Shown here: one piece after another, positions 36,601 through 39,118 of the stretch
Numbering within the stretch: the first letter of the stretch is position 1
How the letters are laid out: each line of letters begins with the position of its first letter
Origin: Arbacia lixula
Lineage: Eukaryota; Echinodermata; Echinoidea; Arbacioida; Arbaciidae
Direction of reading: 5' to 3'
Length of the DNA: 64,000 nucleotides
NCBI GenBank assembly: GCA_963669155.1
Contig: OZ022588.1
Location: 11,019,067 to 11,083,066, forward strand
The notes under the pieces: model-generated
Told to the model about the DNA's origin: nothing
Databases searched by the model: none
Seen by the model: the letters and a program-made list of their open reading frames with translations, nothing else
Position numbers and translations under genes: made by a program

Positions 36601-37744
36601 CAAAAGTAATGTTTACTTCTCTACCTAAGCCCGCGCCGCTGCCACGGGCAACATGCGTTAGGACGCGCATTAGGACACGTTAGTAGGAGCTACTGTTAGT
36701 CAATTGATAGTCCGAGTGTAACGCACTTTTATTTCGCGCGTACTCAAAGTATTGATCACGCGTTAGGACTGTGAGGAGTGAACAGATCAGCGAAACCAAA
36801 AAGTCGTACAGGCAAATCCCGTTATAACGAGCACGGGTATATTTCTTGGGTCCCGATTTTTCTTCCATAGACCTCCGTGTAATCTGTTTTCATATATAAC
36901 AAGATCGGCTATGGCGAAATTTCTGCTATAGCGAGGCAAATTCCCAGCCCAAGAAGAAAGAAAAAGAAAAGAAATTAACCCCGTTATTACGAGTACTCCT
37001 TTAAGCCATGCCGCCCAGCGCGGGAAACGCAACAACAGCAGAAGCATTTTCTGCGCGCCGTTAAACGCTGATCACTCACACCGTGCAAGAATCCATACAC
37101 ACACACAACCACACATGCATATGTCCACATTACGTTCGTGTGGTACTGCTAGAGCCGTATCTTTATTAAGGCTCTGGGTACTGCGTGCCCCCGTGCCCAA
37201 CCATCAACACAGTCACGCACGCACATGGCAAGAGCCTCGACACACATGTGACACCGTGCGTGTATGACCAGCTAGTGCATGAAGATTGCGCTCAATGATC
37301 ATTCATTGCTTACACAGGCATTCATTGCCCAGGGCATCGTGTTTCCATAGTGACAGTGTAGTGTCAGAAGACACGGCTTGTGGTTAGCATTCACACAAAG
37401 CCATGTGATACTTCTGATCTAACTTTTGACAATCTGGTTCTCTGATTTGTCTTTTTTTGCTCAAATCAGGTTGTCATTAAATGCCAACTCTGGTCCAAGA
37501 TTAGTTGCTCTCAATTAAAGGAGAAAAATCAGAGAAACATACCAAAAATAATTCATAGAAAATGTGACAAGTAGTAAGAAATTGACAAAGATCGCTATTT
37601 AATTGAAGCAACGTAAACACTCAATGGAATGAAGTTCAACTTATTCTCTTTTTCTTTGCAGGGTCCCACTTCATGGATTCGCTGAATCAGCTAAAGGACC
37701 GTAAAGTAGCCCAGCTGAATACGGATGGATGGGACTACAGGTGA
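2..37744 (+). CDS. CNTRL: Centriolin (CNTRL/CEP110), C-terminal ~2,300 residues, 38 exons, 5' partial
   Basis: Centriolin is a large coiled-coil protein of the mother-centriole subdistal appendages and the midbody, needed for late cytokinesis and ciliary organisation. The exons listed separately join in consistent phase (GT-AG, one GC-AG) into about 2,296 residues and end at TGA 37742-37744. Recognition rests on landmarks in the same order as vertebrate CNTRL: a block resembling VxPEEVAARVD (exon at 8613), a proline-rich non-coiled linker ending in CNVPEHH (14276-14781), the block RRAELREADRLL (19232-19433), and a C-terminal block containing LEGLVTT (33463-34053). Nearly everything else is heptad coiled coil rich in E, Q, L, R and K. 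The N-terminal leucine-rich repeats of the family are not here. The tail after LEGLVTT, about 220 residues, is longer than in human. Exons are GC-rich; introns are AT-rich or microsatellite. Identity is strong; individual exon borders are inferred from splice consensus and phase. Confidence 0.9.
35..784 (+). other. Intron with T/C-rich tract
   Basis: Bases 60-310 are almost pure pyrimidine, so long open frames here are not genes. A C13 run lies near 530. A short dispersed motif (TGAGTACCAGGTAAA...TCTATGGGA...GTGTGTATT) at about 615-702 recurs at about 5783-5935, 15880-15965, 38325-38400 and 56968-57028. No exon is seen. Confidence 0.6.
785..995 (+). CDS. CNTRL: CNTRL exon (YHLTPG block)
   Basis: The acceptor is GAAACAG|GTGGAT and the donor AGAG|GTGAGT; 70 codons plus one base. 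It carries the block QQLRYHLTPG, then the start of a coiled coil ending KEKQIAR. The spare G joins CT of the next exon to give Ala. Confidence 0.88.
1070..1412 (+). repeat. (GA)n purine microsatellite
   Basis: About 340 bases of GA dinucleotide with AAAG and GGAG interruptions begin 75 bases downstream of the 995 donor. The tract is purine-rich on the sense strand. The RE-rich and SL-rich frames across it are artefacts. Confidence 0.92.
1413..2724 (+). other. Intron, no gene seen
   Basis: AT-rich intronic sequence. Short degenerate AGGTCAA/GGTCAAT motifs recur at about 2060-2100, 2255 and 2411, suggesting an old dispersed repeat. No further exon with acceptor and donor was found. Confidence 0.6.
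2725..2834 (+). CDS. CNTRL: CNTRL exon
   Basis: The acceptor is TATGTAG|CTCAAG and the donor CCG|GTGAGC. It reads QERLDSLRKQLTDTDEQL and onward, 36 codons after the split Ala; ends in phase 0. Heptad coiled coil. Confidence 0.88.
3060..3320 (+). repeat. (CA)n/(ACAT)n microsatellite
   Basis: Degenerate ACATACAT/ACACAC repeat with interspersed AAACTCACAC units, within the intron between the exons ending at 2834 and starting at 3944. Confidence 0.8.
3521..3812 (+). mobile_element. MITE-like foldback element, family F1
   Basis: It begins TAAAAGCCGCCAAGAGGCAG and ends with the imperfect inverse, TGGCTGCTCCTGGTGGCTTTTA: terminal inverted repeats of about 27 bases. A diverged relative with the same ends and interior (GCGGTGATACCTAA, TAGCTGTAACGATCA) is at 9867-10091. 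No coding capacity. Confidence 0.7.
3944..4141 (+). CDS. CNTRL: CNTRL exon
   Basis: The acceptor is GTCTTCAG|CCTCTT and the donor AGACAT|GTAAGT; exactly 66 codons, phase 0 at both ends. Reads PLEEGERQQLEGQLAERL and onward, continuous coiled coil ending DGDPRH. A decayed copy of its 3' half follows at 4183-4290. Confidence 0.9.
4183..4290 (+). pseudogene. Decayed tandem copy of the preceding exon's 3' half
   Basis: Bases 4183-4290 align to 4042-4147: ATTGGATGTCATAGAGGCTAAGG corresponds to ACTGGGTGTGATGGAGGTAAAGG, and CTGTTACAAGATGGGG is shared exactly. The donor GTAAGT has become GCAACT and no acceptor precedes it, so it is unlikely to be spliced in. The frame is still open (VELRQELALLQDG). 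Confidence 0.8.
4340..4940 (+). repeat. (CCCTCT)n pyrimidine array against a 3' splice site
   Basis: About 600 bases of CTCCCT hexamers with longer sub-repeats (for example CTCTTCCTCTCCCTGTCTTTCTCC near 4564 and 4690). It runs into the acceptor TGCTAG at 4941-4946. The P/S/L-rich open frames here are an effect of composition. Confidence 0.92.
4947..5100 (+). CDS. CNTRL: CNTRL exon
   Basis: The acceptor is CCTGCTAG|GCTGAG and the donor GAGG|GTGAGT; 51 codons plus one base. Reads AELQAQLADRELQAAQASRS and onward, coiled coil. Confidence 0.9.
5101..5958 (+). other. Intron with a short duplicated motif
   Basis: AT-rich intron. A roughly 75-base segment (CACTAGTAATA...AGCATTTTGTTTGGCA...GTTAAC) occurs twice, at about 5783-5850 and 5862-5930. 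Otherwise nothing recognisable. Confidence 0.6.
5959..6173 (+). CDS. CNTRL: CNTRL exon
   Basis: The acceptor is CCCTCTAG|GCCAGG and the donor CAGAAG|GTAGGA; the split Gly plus 71 codons. Contains LQGIVGGLTSYLAQVKGQ, matching the vertebrate CNTRL block with a GLxxYLxxxKGQ pattern, then a Q/E-rich coiled coil. Confidence 0.92.
6220..6657 (+). mobile_element. Foldback element with a second element nested inside
   Basis: The outer ends are inverse copies: CCCGTATTCTGAATGGAGG (about 6223) matches the complement of CCCTCTGTTCAGAATATGAG (about 6636). A TTACCATTAATGGTAA-family element sits inside at 6268-6416. Confidence 0.7.
6268..6416 (+). mobile_element. MITE of the GTTGCATAAAACTTACCAT family, copy 1
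   Basis: About 150 bases, GGGCACCGTTGCATAACACT to GCAACAGGGCCC, palindromic at the ends, with a core CTACCATGGTAACATCG. Related copies are at 15973, 16635, 35236, 35497 and 39119. Confidence 0.78.
6857..7033 (+). CDS. CNTRL: CNTRL exon
   Basis: The acceptor is TATACAG|AGATTG and the donor GCCGAG|GTATGG; 59 codons, phase 0 at both ends. Reads RLRDAEDLVRAFEEENEALR and onward, coiled coil. Confidence 0.9.
7034..7799 (+). other. Intron, T/C-rich then AT-rich
   Basis: Bases 7045-7250 are pyrimidine-rich just after the donor; the rest is AT-rich. No exon is seen. Confidence 0.6.
7800..7931 (+). CDS. CNTRL: CNTRL exon with weak donor
   Basis: The acceptor is ACTCTCCAG|GAGGAG. Reads EEKERLQQELEARRQELERA and ends LAEAQ, 44 codons, phase 0. 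The donor GTTCGC is far from consensus; it is chosen because it is the only GT keeping phase 0 into the next exon at 8613. Confidence 0.8.
7985..8445 (+). repeat. (GAT)n microsatellite
   Basis: About 450 bases of GATGAT(GGT/CTG) units, imperfect. The D-rich, M-rich and I-rich open frames on both strands are artefacts of the repeat. Confidence 0.92.
8613..8891 (+). CDS. CNTRL: CNTRL exon (PDDVARRID block)
   Basis: The acceptor is GTCCTGCAG|GCAGCC and the donor CAGAAG|GTAGGC; 93 codons. SLHPDDVARRIDTTGALL corresponds to the vertebrate CNTRL block RPEEVAARVDELRRKL. A G/E-rich spacer (AAGPGAGEGAEVG) follows, then coiled coil. Strongly GC-rich. Confidence 0.93.
9226..9318 (+). CDS. CNTRL: CNTRL exon
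   Basis: The acceptor is TTACTCAG|GCGGAG and the donor AACACG|GTAAAA; 31 codons. Reads AEGEAKSLRHQLEQMQARLR and onward. Confidence 0.88.
9484..9640 (+). repeat. (GAT/GAA)n microsatellite
   Basis: Imperfect GATGAA/GATGAT repeat of about 155 bases in the short intron between the exons at 9226 and 9695. Confidence 0.88.
9695..9796 (+). CDS. CNTRL: CNTRL exon
   Basis: The acceptor is GTTTCAG|TCTCGT and the donor CAACCG|GTACGT; 34 codons. Reads SRDDDRREEEAEMERMRDEV and onward, highly charged coiled coil. Confidence 0.88.
9867..10091 (+). mobile_element. MITE-like foldback, family F1, second copy
   Basis: Shares ends and interior with 3521-3812: GAGCGACAATATT, AGCAAAGAAG(T/C)TGCCAAGAGCTGC, GCGGTGATACCTAA/GCGGCGATACCTAA, CTCTTGGCTGCTC. 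Its 3' part is included in the 316-base tandem duplication that follows. Confidence 0.7.
9979..10610 (+). repeat. Near-perfect 316-base tandem duplication
   Basis: Bases 9979-10294 are repeated at 10295-10610 with essentially one visible change (CTCCACG to CTCTACG). Both copies include GTGATATCTCTTGGTCACCG and end GGCATAGTGAAC. The near-identity implies a recent event or an assembly artefact. Confidence 0.92.
10838..11011 (+). CDS. CNTRL: CNTRL exon
   Basis: The acceptor is ATATCAG|CCCCCG and the donor CAGCAG|GTAACG; 58 codons. A proline-rich start (PPPRPPPQQPKP) is followed by coiled coil (QEQLHRLQGDVANLRSQL). The acceptor has a poor pyrimidine tract. Confidence 0.85.
11419..11568 (+). CDS. 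CNTRL: CNTRL exon
   Basis: The acceptor is GTCCCGCAG|CTGGCA and the donor GCACAG|GTGGGT; 50 codons, LADAEKEIMDLQAALRERDR and onward. Confidence 0.9.
11598..11735 (+). mobile_element. Half copy of foldback family F6
   Basis: CAAATTTTATTCATGCTGTTCAAACAATA ... AGCTTGCCCGAGGTTTGTCCGAGTAGCAACAACT matches one arm of the palindrome at 61789-62119. Only one arm is present. Confidence 0.72.
11775..12098 (+). repeat. (TC)n pyrimidine tract
   Basis: CT-dinucleotide and TCTCTTTC repeats, interrupted at about 11870-11950, upstream of the acceptor at 12139. Confidence 0.88.
12140..12305 (+). CDS. CNTRL: CNTRL exon
   Basis: The acceptor is CTCTACAG|GCTGAG and the donor CTCG|GTACCT; 55 codons plus one base. 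Reads AEMQARLQGDQLAQRAMEEL and onward. Confidence 0.9.
12310..12830 (+). repeat. Pyrimidine-rich intronic tract
   Basis: About 500 bases of CTCTCTTTC/CCCTCT and TATC units. Long S/L-rich frames here are composition artefacts. It is the proximal part of the 12306-12972 intron. Confidence 0.88.
12973..13086 (+). CDS. CNTRL: CNTRL exon (RLQALLDSLTG block)
   Basis: The acceptor is ATCTGCAG|TTGACC and the donor GCCA|GTAAGT. Reads VDQHEEIGALHDVLEAQKDE and ends LRLQALLDSLTGAQQTA. This matches the vertebrate stretch with ARLQNVLDLTG just before the proline-rich linker. Confidence 0.9.
13376..13700 (+). repeat. (TC)n array against a 3' splice site
   Basis: CT repeats containing a repeated TCTTGGTCTCTTGC insert (three copies, about 13580, 13625 and 13670). 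It ends just before the acceptor TTTCAG at 13711-13716. Confidence 0.92.
13717..13881 (+). CDS. CNTRL: CNTRL exon
   Basis: The acceptor is CTTTCAG|CTGCTC and the donor AGAG|GTAAAA. Reads TAPQMNADLQNLLGEIDGLR, like the vertebrate FENVLEEIAELRRE block, then turns G/P-rich at the start of the linker. Confidence 0.9.
14276..14781 (+). CDS. CNTRL: CNTRL exon: proline-rich linker ending CNVPEHH
   Basis: The acceptor is TTCTTCAG|GTGTGC and the donor GATATG|GTCAGT; split Gly plus 168 codons. Rich in P, A, M, S and G, with a PPPPPP run; no coiled coil. It ends EGPIEGLFCNVPEHHDM. The CNVPEHH motif also closes the proline-rich linker of vertebrate CNTRL and is a strong family marker. Confidence 0.95.
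15348..15401 (+). CDS. CNTRL: CNTRL small exon (18 codons)
   Basis: The acceptor is TTTGACAG|GAGGAT and the donor CTCAAG|GTGAGC. Reads EDELGRLRRQLDKLKKLK, like the vertebrate ENEVSRLEDIMQHLKSKK that directly follows CNVPEHHNL. Confidence 0.92.
15431..15808 (+). mobile_element. Palindromic foldback element, ~380 bases
   Basis: The ends TTAAAGGGAAAATACTGTAC and GTACAGTATAAGCCCTTTAA are inverse copies. The arms continue inward through GAAGACAAAAAAGTCTTC, GCAATCTTCTAGCAAAT, TTCATGTATTGTCCATTT and CAGAAAGTTATTTG. No coding capacity. Confidence 0.85.
15973..16117 (+). mobile_element. MITE of the GTTGCATAAAACTTACCAT family, copy 2
   Basis: CCATTGCATAAAACTTACCA to TATGCAACAGAACC, with ATTAAATGTCTCTATAGAAATTGCCA inside. 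Diverged copy. Confidence 0.72.
16212..16277 (+). CDS. CNTRL: CNTRL small exon (22 codons)
   Basis: The acceptor is TCTTACAG|CGGTCT and the donor TTGATG|GTGAGT. Reads RSGGRSSLGGQESRSRLRND and onward, a basic serine-rich linker between coiled coils. Confidence 0.85.
16635..16786 (+). mobile_element. MITE of the GTTGCATAAAACTTACCAT family, copy 3
   Basis: CCCTGTTGCATAAAACTTACC to GTTTTATGCAACAAGGCC, core GATGGCAAATTTGCTACC. Inside the 16278-17639 intron. Confidence 0.75.
17192..17619 (+). mobile_element. Palindromic foldback (AAGGGGAAGTTCACC family), ~430 bases
   Basis: The ends TTTAAAGGGGAAGTTCACCC and GGGTGAACTTCCCCTTTAAA are exact inverse copies. The arms continue with TTTTGATTTTGTGACGTCAC...GCGAGGTGCTCTCCCATAT against GGGAGAGCACCTCGTATGTGACATCACAAAATC. 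It ends 20 bases before the CNTRL acceptor at 17639. Another copy starts near 63795. Confidence 0.9.
17640..17803 (+). CDS. CNTRL: CNTRL exon
   Basis: The acceptor is TCCTTGCAG|GAGAAG and the donor CGGAG|GTGGGT; 54 codons plus two bases. Reads EKREELEALDLAVSRQQGAL and onward; it resembles the vertebrate region ending HRTVQKRQQQKDF. Confidence 0.92.
17815..18595 (+). repeat. Pyrimidine tract and long (TTC)n array
   Basis: Mixed T/C sequence to about 18150, then about 390 bases of CTT/TTC trinucleotide with few interruptions. All long L-, F-, E- and R-rich frames over it are repeat artefacts. Confidence 0.95.
18621..19175 (+). mobile_element. Non-autonomous repeat family F3, copy A (~555 bases)
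   Basis: Starts TAGTAAGCAAATAATCAACG, ends TTAGTATGTGGAATATGA. Its first 170 bases form a hairpin: GGACGAACT(C)TCACTTCC..GGCGATCTGGATGTAGCTATCTTTCC pairs with GGAAAGATAGCGTATACATTCAGATCGCCGAGGAAGTGATAGTTCGTC. Copies B and C are at 35807 and 36373. Confidence 0.88.
19232..19433 (+). CDS. CNTRL: CNTRL exon (RRAELREADRLL block)
   Basis: The acceptor is CTCCTTAG|GGAGTT and the donor GACAAG|GTCAGT; split Arg plus 67 codons. Acidic start (PDDEDYEGLDELL), then CLEETLAKRRAELREADRLL, almost identical to vertebrate CNTRL (CIEKTLLKRRSELREADRLL). Confidence 0.96.
19434..19997 (+). other. Intron, AT-rich, nothing recognised
   Basis: About 560 bases of AT-rich sequence with T-runs near the acceptor; no repeat or exon recognised. 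Confidence 0.6.
19998..20269 (+). CDS. CNTRL: CNTRL exon
   Basis: The acceptor is ATTTTCAG|GCAAGT and the donor AAGAG|GTATGA; 90 codons plus two bases. Reads ASETVRKFDQTTRDIALATE and onward, coiled coil with an A/E-rich middle. Confidence 0.92.
20678..20804 (+). CDS. CNTRL: CNTRL exon whose 3' end is tandemly amplified
   Basis: The acceptor is TGCCTGCAG|GCTAGA and the donor GATCAG|GTAGGA; split Arg plus 42 codons, ending NRQSELERLEDQ. The last 45 bases and the donor are repeated downstream in the 20760-21850 array. The first donor is assigned because it keeps phase 0 into 21996. Confidence 0.9.
20760..21850 (+). repeat. Donor-site minisatellite 1 (exon end + 5' splice site), ~8 units
   Basis: The unit is GACAGGTCTAACAGGCAGAGCGAGCTGGAGCGACTAGAAGATCAG|GTAGGATAGAGG plus purine-rich intron. 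Donor positions are 20805, 20943, 21061, 21201, 21362, 21514 and 21826; a seventh unit near 21660 lost its GT. Periods range 118-164 bases. Units farther from the exon are more diverged and have expanded AGAC/GA tracts. Confidence 0.9.
21996..22160 (+). CDS. CNTRL: CNTRL exon with GC donor
   Basis: The acceptor is CCTGGCAG|CTTGAG; 55 codons ending ADTQQKIK. There is no GT at the phase-consistent end; AAAATCAAG|GCTAGT fits a GC-AG intron and keeps phase 0 into 22730. The GT at 22165 would shift the frame. Confidence 0.85.
22730..23005 (+). CDS. CNTRL: CNTRL exon
   Basis: The acceptor is ATCCCCCAG|GAGAGC and the donor CTGCAG|GTCAGT; 92 codons, ESQAQLERLKQQRAEVSHST and onward, GC-rich coiled coil. 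Confidence 0.92.
23093..23215 (+). mobile_element. Small palindromic MITE, 123 bases
   Basis: GGGGCCATATTCATGAAA and TTTCATGAATATGGCCCC are exact inverse ends; the interior has TTACTAACCTAGTTGGTTACTA against TAGTAACTAACTAGGCTTGGTAA. Confidence 0.88.
23551..23768 (+). CDS. CNTRL: CNTRL exon whose 3' end is tandemly amplified
   Basis: The acceptor is TCCCCCCAG|GAGAAG and the donor AAGAC|GTGAGT; 72 codons plus two bases, EKACLETLREEAQRGRAEAE and onward, ending DSLDTRLRQLK. Phase 2 fits 24658. Confidence 0.92.
23697..24535 (+). repeat. Donor-site minisatellite 2 (exon end + 5' splice site), 7 donors
   Basis: The unit is GAGGAGGCGAGGAGAGGGGCGTGTGACTCCTTAGATACCAGGCTGAGACAGCTCAAGAC|GTGAGTACCAAGTCTGGTAGG and onward. 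Donors are at 23769, 23884, 23996, 24108, 24223, 24338 and 24453; periods are 115 or 112 bases. Copies are over 95% alike by eye. The exonic copy differs (CTCAGACAG against CTGAGACAG). Confidence 0.95.
24658..24815 (+). CDS. CNTRL: CNTRL exon
   Basis: The acceptor is CCCTTTCAG|AATTCA and the donor AAAG|GTCAGA. Reads TIHKDTQESVSQNQRILEDV and onward, ending LQSLRQQVK; ends in phase 1. Confidence 0.9.
25116..25189 (+). CDS. CNTRL: CNTRL small exon
   Basis: The acceptor is TTCCTTAG|ACACTA and the donor CAAGAG|GTACAC. Reads DTKSSLKQSKVAIKDAGSQQ and onward, split Asp plus 24 codons. Confidence 0.88.
25190..26049 (+). other. Intron, nothing recognised
   Basis: AT-rich intronic DNA. CCATTTCGTAATT near 25673 is the inverse of AATTACGAAATGG near 25993, possibly the ends of an old foldback element, but the match is only 13 bases. 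Confidence 0.5.
26050..26271 (+). CDS. CNTRL: CNTRL exon
   Basis: The acceptor is CCCTCCCAG|GAGCTG and the donor GCCAGG|GTAGGC; 74 codons, ELQGLGRQKAQLSSQLDQLV and onward. Confidence 0.92.
26634..27138 (+). CDS. CNTRL: CNTRL exon with internal heptad repeats
   Basis: The acceptor is CTTCTCAG|GTATCA and the donor CAACTAG|GTAAGT; 168 codons plus one base. R/E-rich. From about 26890 to 27020 it reads as consecutive seven-residue units of type ETLRREV, EPRRREA, ETLRRQV, ETLQREV, ERLQREA, that is 21-base coding repeats. AAWRQERE is also tandemly repeated near 26700. Confidence 0.9.
27771..27859 (+). CDS. CNTRL: CNTRL exon
   Basis: The acceptor is TTTCCTAG|AACGTA and the donor AAAAAG|GTATGA. Reads ERNIAAEQEKQATVQSDLEA and onward, split Glu plus 29 codons. 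Confidence 0.88.
28322..28396 (+). CDS. CNTRL: CNTRL small exon (25 codons)
   Basis: The acceptor is CTCTTACAG|GAGAAA and the donor CAAAAG|GTACGT. Reads EKETEKNASDQEIRQLKARW and onward. Confidence 0.88.
28559..28797 (-). mobile_element. tRNA-derived SINE (antisense)
   Basis: On the minus strand it begins with a tRNA-like head (TGGCTCAATTGGTAGAGAG as A box; GGGTTCCAGTC as a degenerate B box), then a body containing CGTCCCGTGTACAGAGGAGG. A related body (CTCCTTTACACGGGACCGACGGTTTAAAGTC) lies at 49476-49532. It does not fold as a functional tRNA. Confidence 0.65.
29056..29196 (+). CDS. CNTRL: CNTRL exon whose 3' end is tandemly amplified
   Basis: The acceptor is CTTGCTAG|GATTTC and the donor CAGCAG|GTGAGT; 47 codons, DFRAEHRKLMQELETTRVTL and onward, ending EYLNMKQQ. 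It resembles vertebrate NHERARRLMKELNQ...YTELKKQM. Confidence 0.92.
29139..29890 (+). repeat. Donor-site minisatellite 3 (exon end + 5' splice site), 9 donors
   Basis: The unit is AGGATGAGCAGGGAGGTGGACATGTGGAGACAGGAATACCTCAACATGAAACAGCAG|GTGAGTCTGGTAGAGAGAAGACTAGGT, mostly 84 bases. Donors are at 29197, 29281, 29359, 29443, 29527, 29609, 29691, 29775 and 29859. Copies differ by few bases. Confidence 0.96.
30311..30508 (+). CDS. CNTRL: CNTRL exon
   Basis: The acceptor is CTTTGCAG|CTGCAC and the donor AAACAG|GTGAGG; 66 codons, LHSVEELLGRENRLGSQLQH and onward. Contains EVREGLRTLEMSRMDVLDEL, aligning with vertebrate EVKDEIRTSLKNLNQFLPEL. Confidence 0.93.
30775..31078 (+). mobile_element. Decayed non-LTR retrotransposon (LINE) 3' fragment
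   Basis: The plus strand keeps pieces of a reverse-transcriptase C-terminal tail in shifting frames: HxLRRNDIQRKMLEGRLEEG, then WRTIAANLHFEDGT, then TGATGATAATGATGATG, a typical LINE 3' repeat. Several frameshifts and stops; no functional ORF. Confidence 0.65.
31120..31215 (+). CDS. CNTRL: CNTRL exon (32 codons)
   Basis: The acceptor is TTCTTCAG|GTCAAA and the donor CTCAAG|GTATTG. Reads VKVAEFTAEKEVSKRKHMDL and onward. Confidence 0.88.
31256..33456 (+). repeat. 2.2-kb pyrimidine minisatellite filling an intron to its 3' splice site
   Basis: About 20 or more units built from CACCCCATTCATCTCATCTCTCCTTCCCTCTCTC, TTCTTCTGTTTTCCTCTC, TCTACTCCATTTCTCCCCATGTTCTATCT. Short units are about 85 bases; longer ones add TTTCCATCCC blocks. 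It ends at the acceptor TCTACAG 33456-33462. All three plus frames are open for 600-860 codons because pyrimidine tracts lack stop codons. Confidence 0.95.
33463..34053 (+). CDS. CNTRL: CNTRL exon (LEGLVTT block and C-terminal tail)
   Basis: The acceptor is CTCTACAG|CTGAGG and the donor AGTGAA|GTATGT; 197 codons. QKSESTILSLRHKLDRLEGL matches vertebrate RQTEGTLHSLRRQVDALGEL, close to the end of human CNTRL. Here it is followed by about 150 polar residues with GPLRGILKRRLPSSDD near 33900 and an acidic/basic run. The frame ends TGA 34060 if the donor is not used. Confidence 0.93.
34266..34498 (+). repeat. Tandem duplication, period ~125 bases
   Basis: CACACATATGTTTTCATGTTTGATTGAGTATGCAGTG...GTATATGAGGTGTAG occurs at 34266-34372 and again at 34392-34497 with a few substitutions. 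Confidence 0.9.
34672..35012 (+). repeat. (GAAT)n tetranucleotide microsatellite
   Basis: About 340 bases of GAATGAAT with GGAT and GAGT variants. The S/I/H-rich minus frames over it are artefacts. Confidence 0.93.
35087..35222 (+). CDS. CNTRL: CNTRL exon (Ser/Pro-rich tail)
   Basis: The acceptor is GTTTGACAG|GTGAAC and the donor CACT|GTGAGT; 45 codons plus one base. Reads VNPSQRPRSHSYRQERLKSR and onward, with several SP/TP sites (RSPVQ, PSPLSPQ). Confidence 0.88.
35236..35397 (+). mobile_element. MITE of the GTTGCATAAAACTTACCAT family, copy 4
   Basis: GGGCCCCGTTGTATAAAGCT to TTTTATGCAACAGGGCCC; core GGTGACTACCATGGTAACATCGC. Confidence 0.8.
35497..35654 (+). mobile_element. MITE of the GTTGCATAAAACTTACCAT family, copy 5 (inverted)
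   Basis: GGGACCTGTTGCATAAAACTTACCACTGATGG to TTTTATGCTACTGGGCCC, opposite in orientation to copy 4 as judged by ATGATTGGCTGTTGAGTGATGT against the inverse CAACAGCCAATCAAAT. Confidence 0.8.
35807..36372 (+). mobile_element. Non-autonomous repeat family F3, copy B
   Basis: Near-identical to 18621-19175 over its full length, including the hairpin at the start and AGTATGTGGAATATAATA at the end. Copy C follows directly. Confidence 0.9.
36373..36806 (+). mobile_element. Non-autonomous repeat family F3, copy C (3' truncated)
   Basis: Begins AGCAAATAATCAACGTTGATG immediately after copy B, head to tail, and stops at AAACCAAAAAGT, about 125 bases short of copies A and B. Confidence 0.9.
36807..37661 (+). 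other. Intron remainder with possible DNA-transposon debris
   Basis: 36810-37030 contains CCCGTTATAACGAGCACGGG and CCCCGTTATTACGAGTACTC, resembling degraded transposon termini; not firmly assigned. The rest, up to the last acceptor at 37661, is unremarkable. Confidence 0.4.
37662..37744 (+). CDS. CNTRL: CNTRL last exon and stop codon
   Basis: The acceptor is TCTTTGCAG|GGTCCC. Split Trp then SHFMDSLNQLKDRKVAQLNT and DGWDYR, stop TGA at 37742-37744. Chosen by phase 1 from the exon at 35087. Confidence 0.85.
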
Positions 37745-37789
37745 CAAGCCGTCACCTCCTAGCGGCAGAAATTATCTCTACTCTGGGCT

Positions 37790-37925
37790 CTTCGTATAAA
37801 ACAGTTGTGATTAATCTGAATCGATTGAAAGTCCAATCCCTTATCGTTAATGGACACAAATATTGAGCTATCCCAATCGCAAGTCTAGTTGCGATCAATT
37901 GCAATTCTTTATAAGGCAGGGCCCT
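37790..37925 (+). mobile_element. MITE relic (CTTATAACGAGTTGCGATTGATC family)
   Basis: AATCTGAATCGATTGAAAGTCCAATC ... TAGTTGCGATCAATTGCAATTCTTTATAAGGCAGGGCC resembles, in inverse, 63628-63768 (GGCTTATAACGAGTTGCGATTGATC...CAATCGAAAGTCAACTTGC). Confidence 0.55.
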
Positions 37926-39118
37926 CAAGGAACACACAGAGAATAAGATGTTTCTCTTGAAGATGGAATGCCTTGAAATATCTTATTTGTCGTATTCTGA
38001 GACGGATCTAAAGAAACGGATCATTTTTAAGTTAGCGCAGTTTTCCCTGAGGCAGCCAGCAATAAATGTCCGTTCATCAGGAACACGAACAAGCTGACCA
38101 TATTGCGTCATGGTGTACTTAACTAAAGAGATATTGCATGTATACAAACGCATATACATATGCGTTTGTGGTTTGATCAACAATACCATGTAAGTTCAAT
38201 GTGCAAATGATTTATGCACACGGCTTAATAGAGGTGTCTTACTTATTATTCAGCTATTCAGGAACCTGCGTCTGAAGGTTAGAATGATATCATATCGCAA
38301 GATGTATTGTAGATGATCGATTTCTATTTAACTCTTTGTGTGCCAGATAAATTTCTGTTCTATGGGCATTGTGTGTATTATTCATGAACAGAGTCACACG
38401 TGGCATACAAATGGTTATAAAACAAATCTGTATTTGTTTTGGCACATTTGCATGTTAGTTTTATCGTTGAAGTTCATTTAGTTTTAAGATTCAGTATCAT
38501 CTCAGCCTCATTTAGATACAAAGAAAAAAAAGGAAAAGATCTTTTTTTTTTTTAGATAATTTTTGGAATGCTATCCCTGACTTCTAGAATTGCAATCTTC
38601 ACCTTTTTTTTTTCAAACTGAGATTTAAAAAGCATGTGTGACATTTGAGCAGCAAGATCAATGAAAACTAGATGCTAGCTTCATCCGATCGTATTTGGGA
38701 TGAAAGAGTCTAAGTGTATGAAAACTATCCATAGATCTATGATACATGCATTTTTAACTTCATTCCATTCTAGTTTACACAGAGATATAAAATTATATAT
38801 GACATTTGAGCTGAAAAAACACTGAAAGATCAAACCAAAATACATTAATCTTTAGTATGATGAAATTCATTCTATTGCAGTTTGAAAGGATCTTTAAAAA
38901 GTATGTATGATATTCAAGCTGAAAGGAAAGAAATATAAGAAATATATAGAAAAGAAATTTAAAGAAAGATGAAAACATTCCATTACAGTGTAGTGTGAAG
39001 GACATTTCAGCTAAAAGAGAAGAAATATGTACATCTGTAGAGAATGTATTGATTAAAAGGCAAGGGGCTGAAGTGGTAATGATTACGGAAACATTCTACA
39101 GTACATCATTTATGGTCT

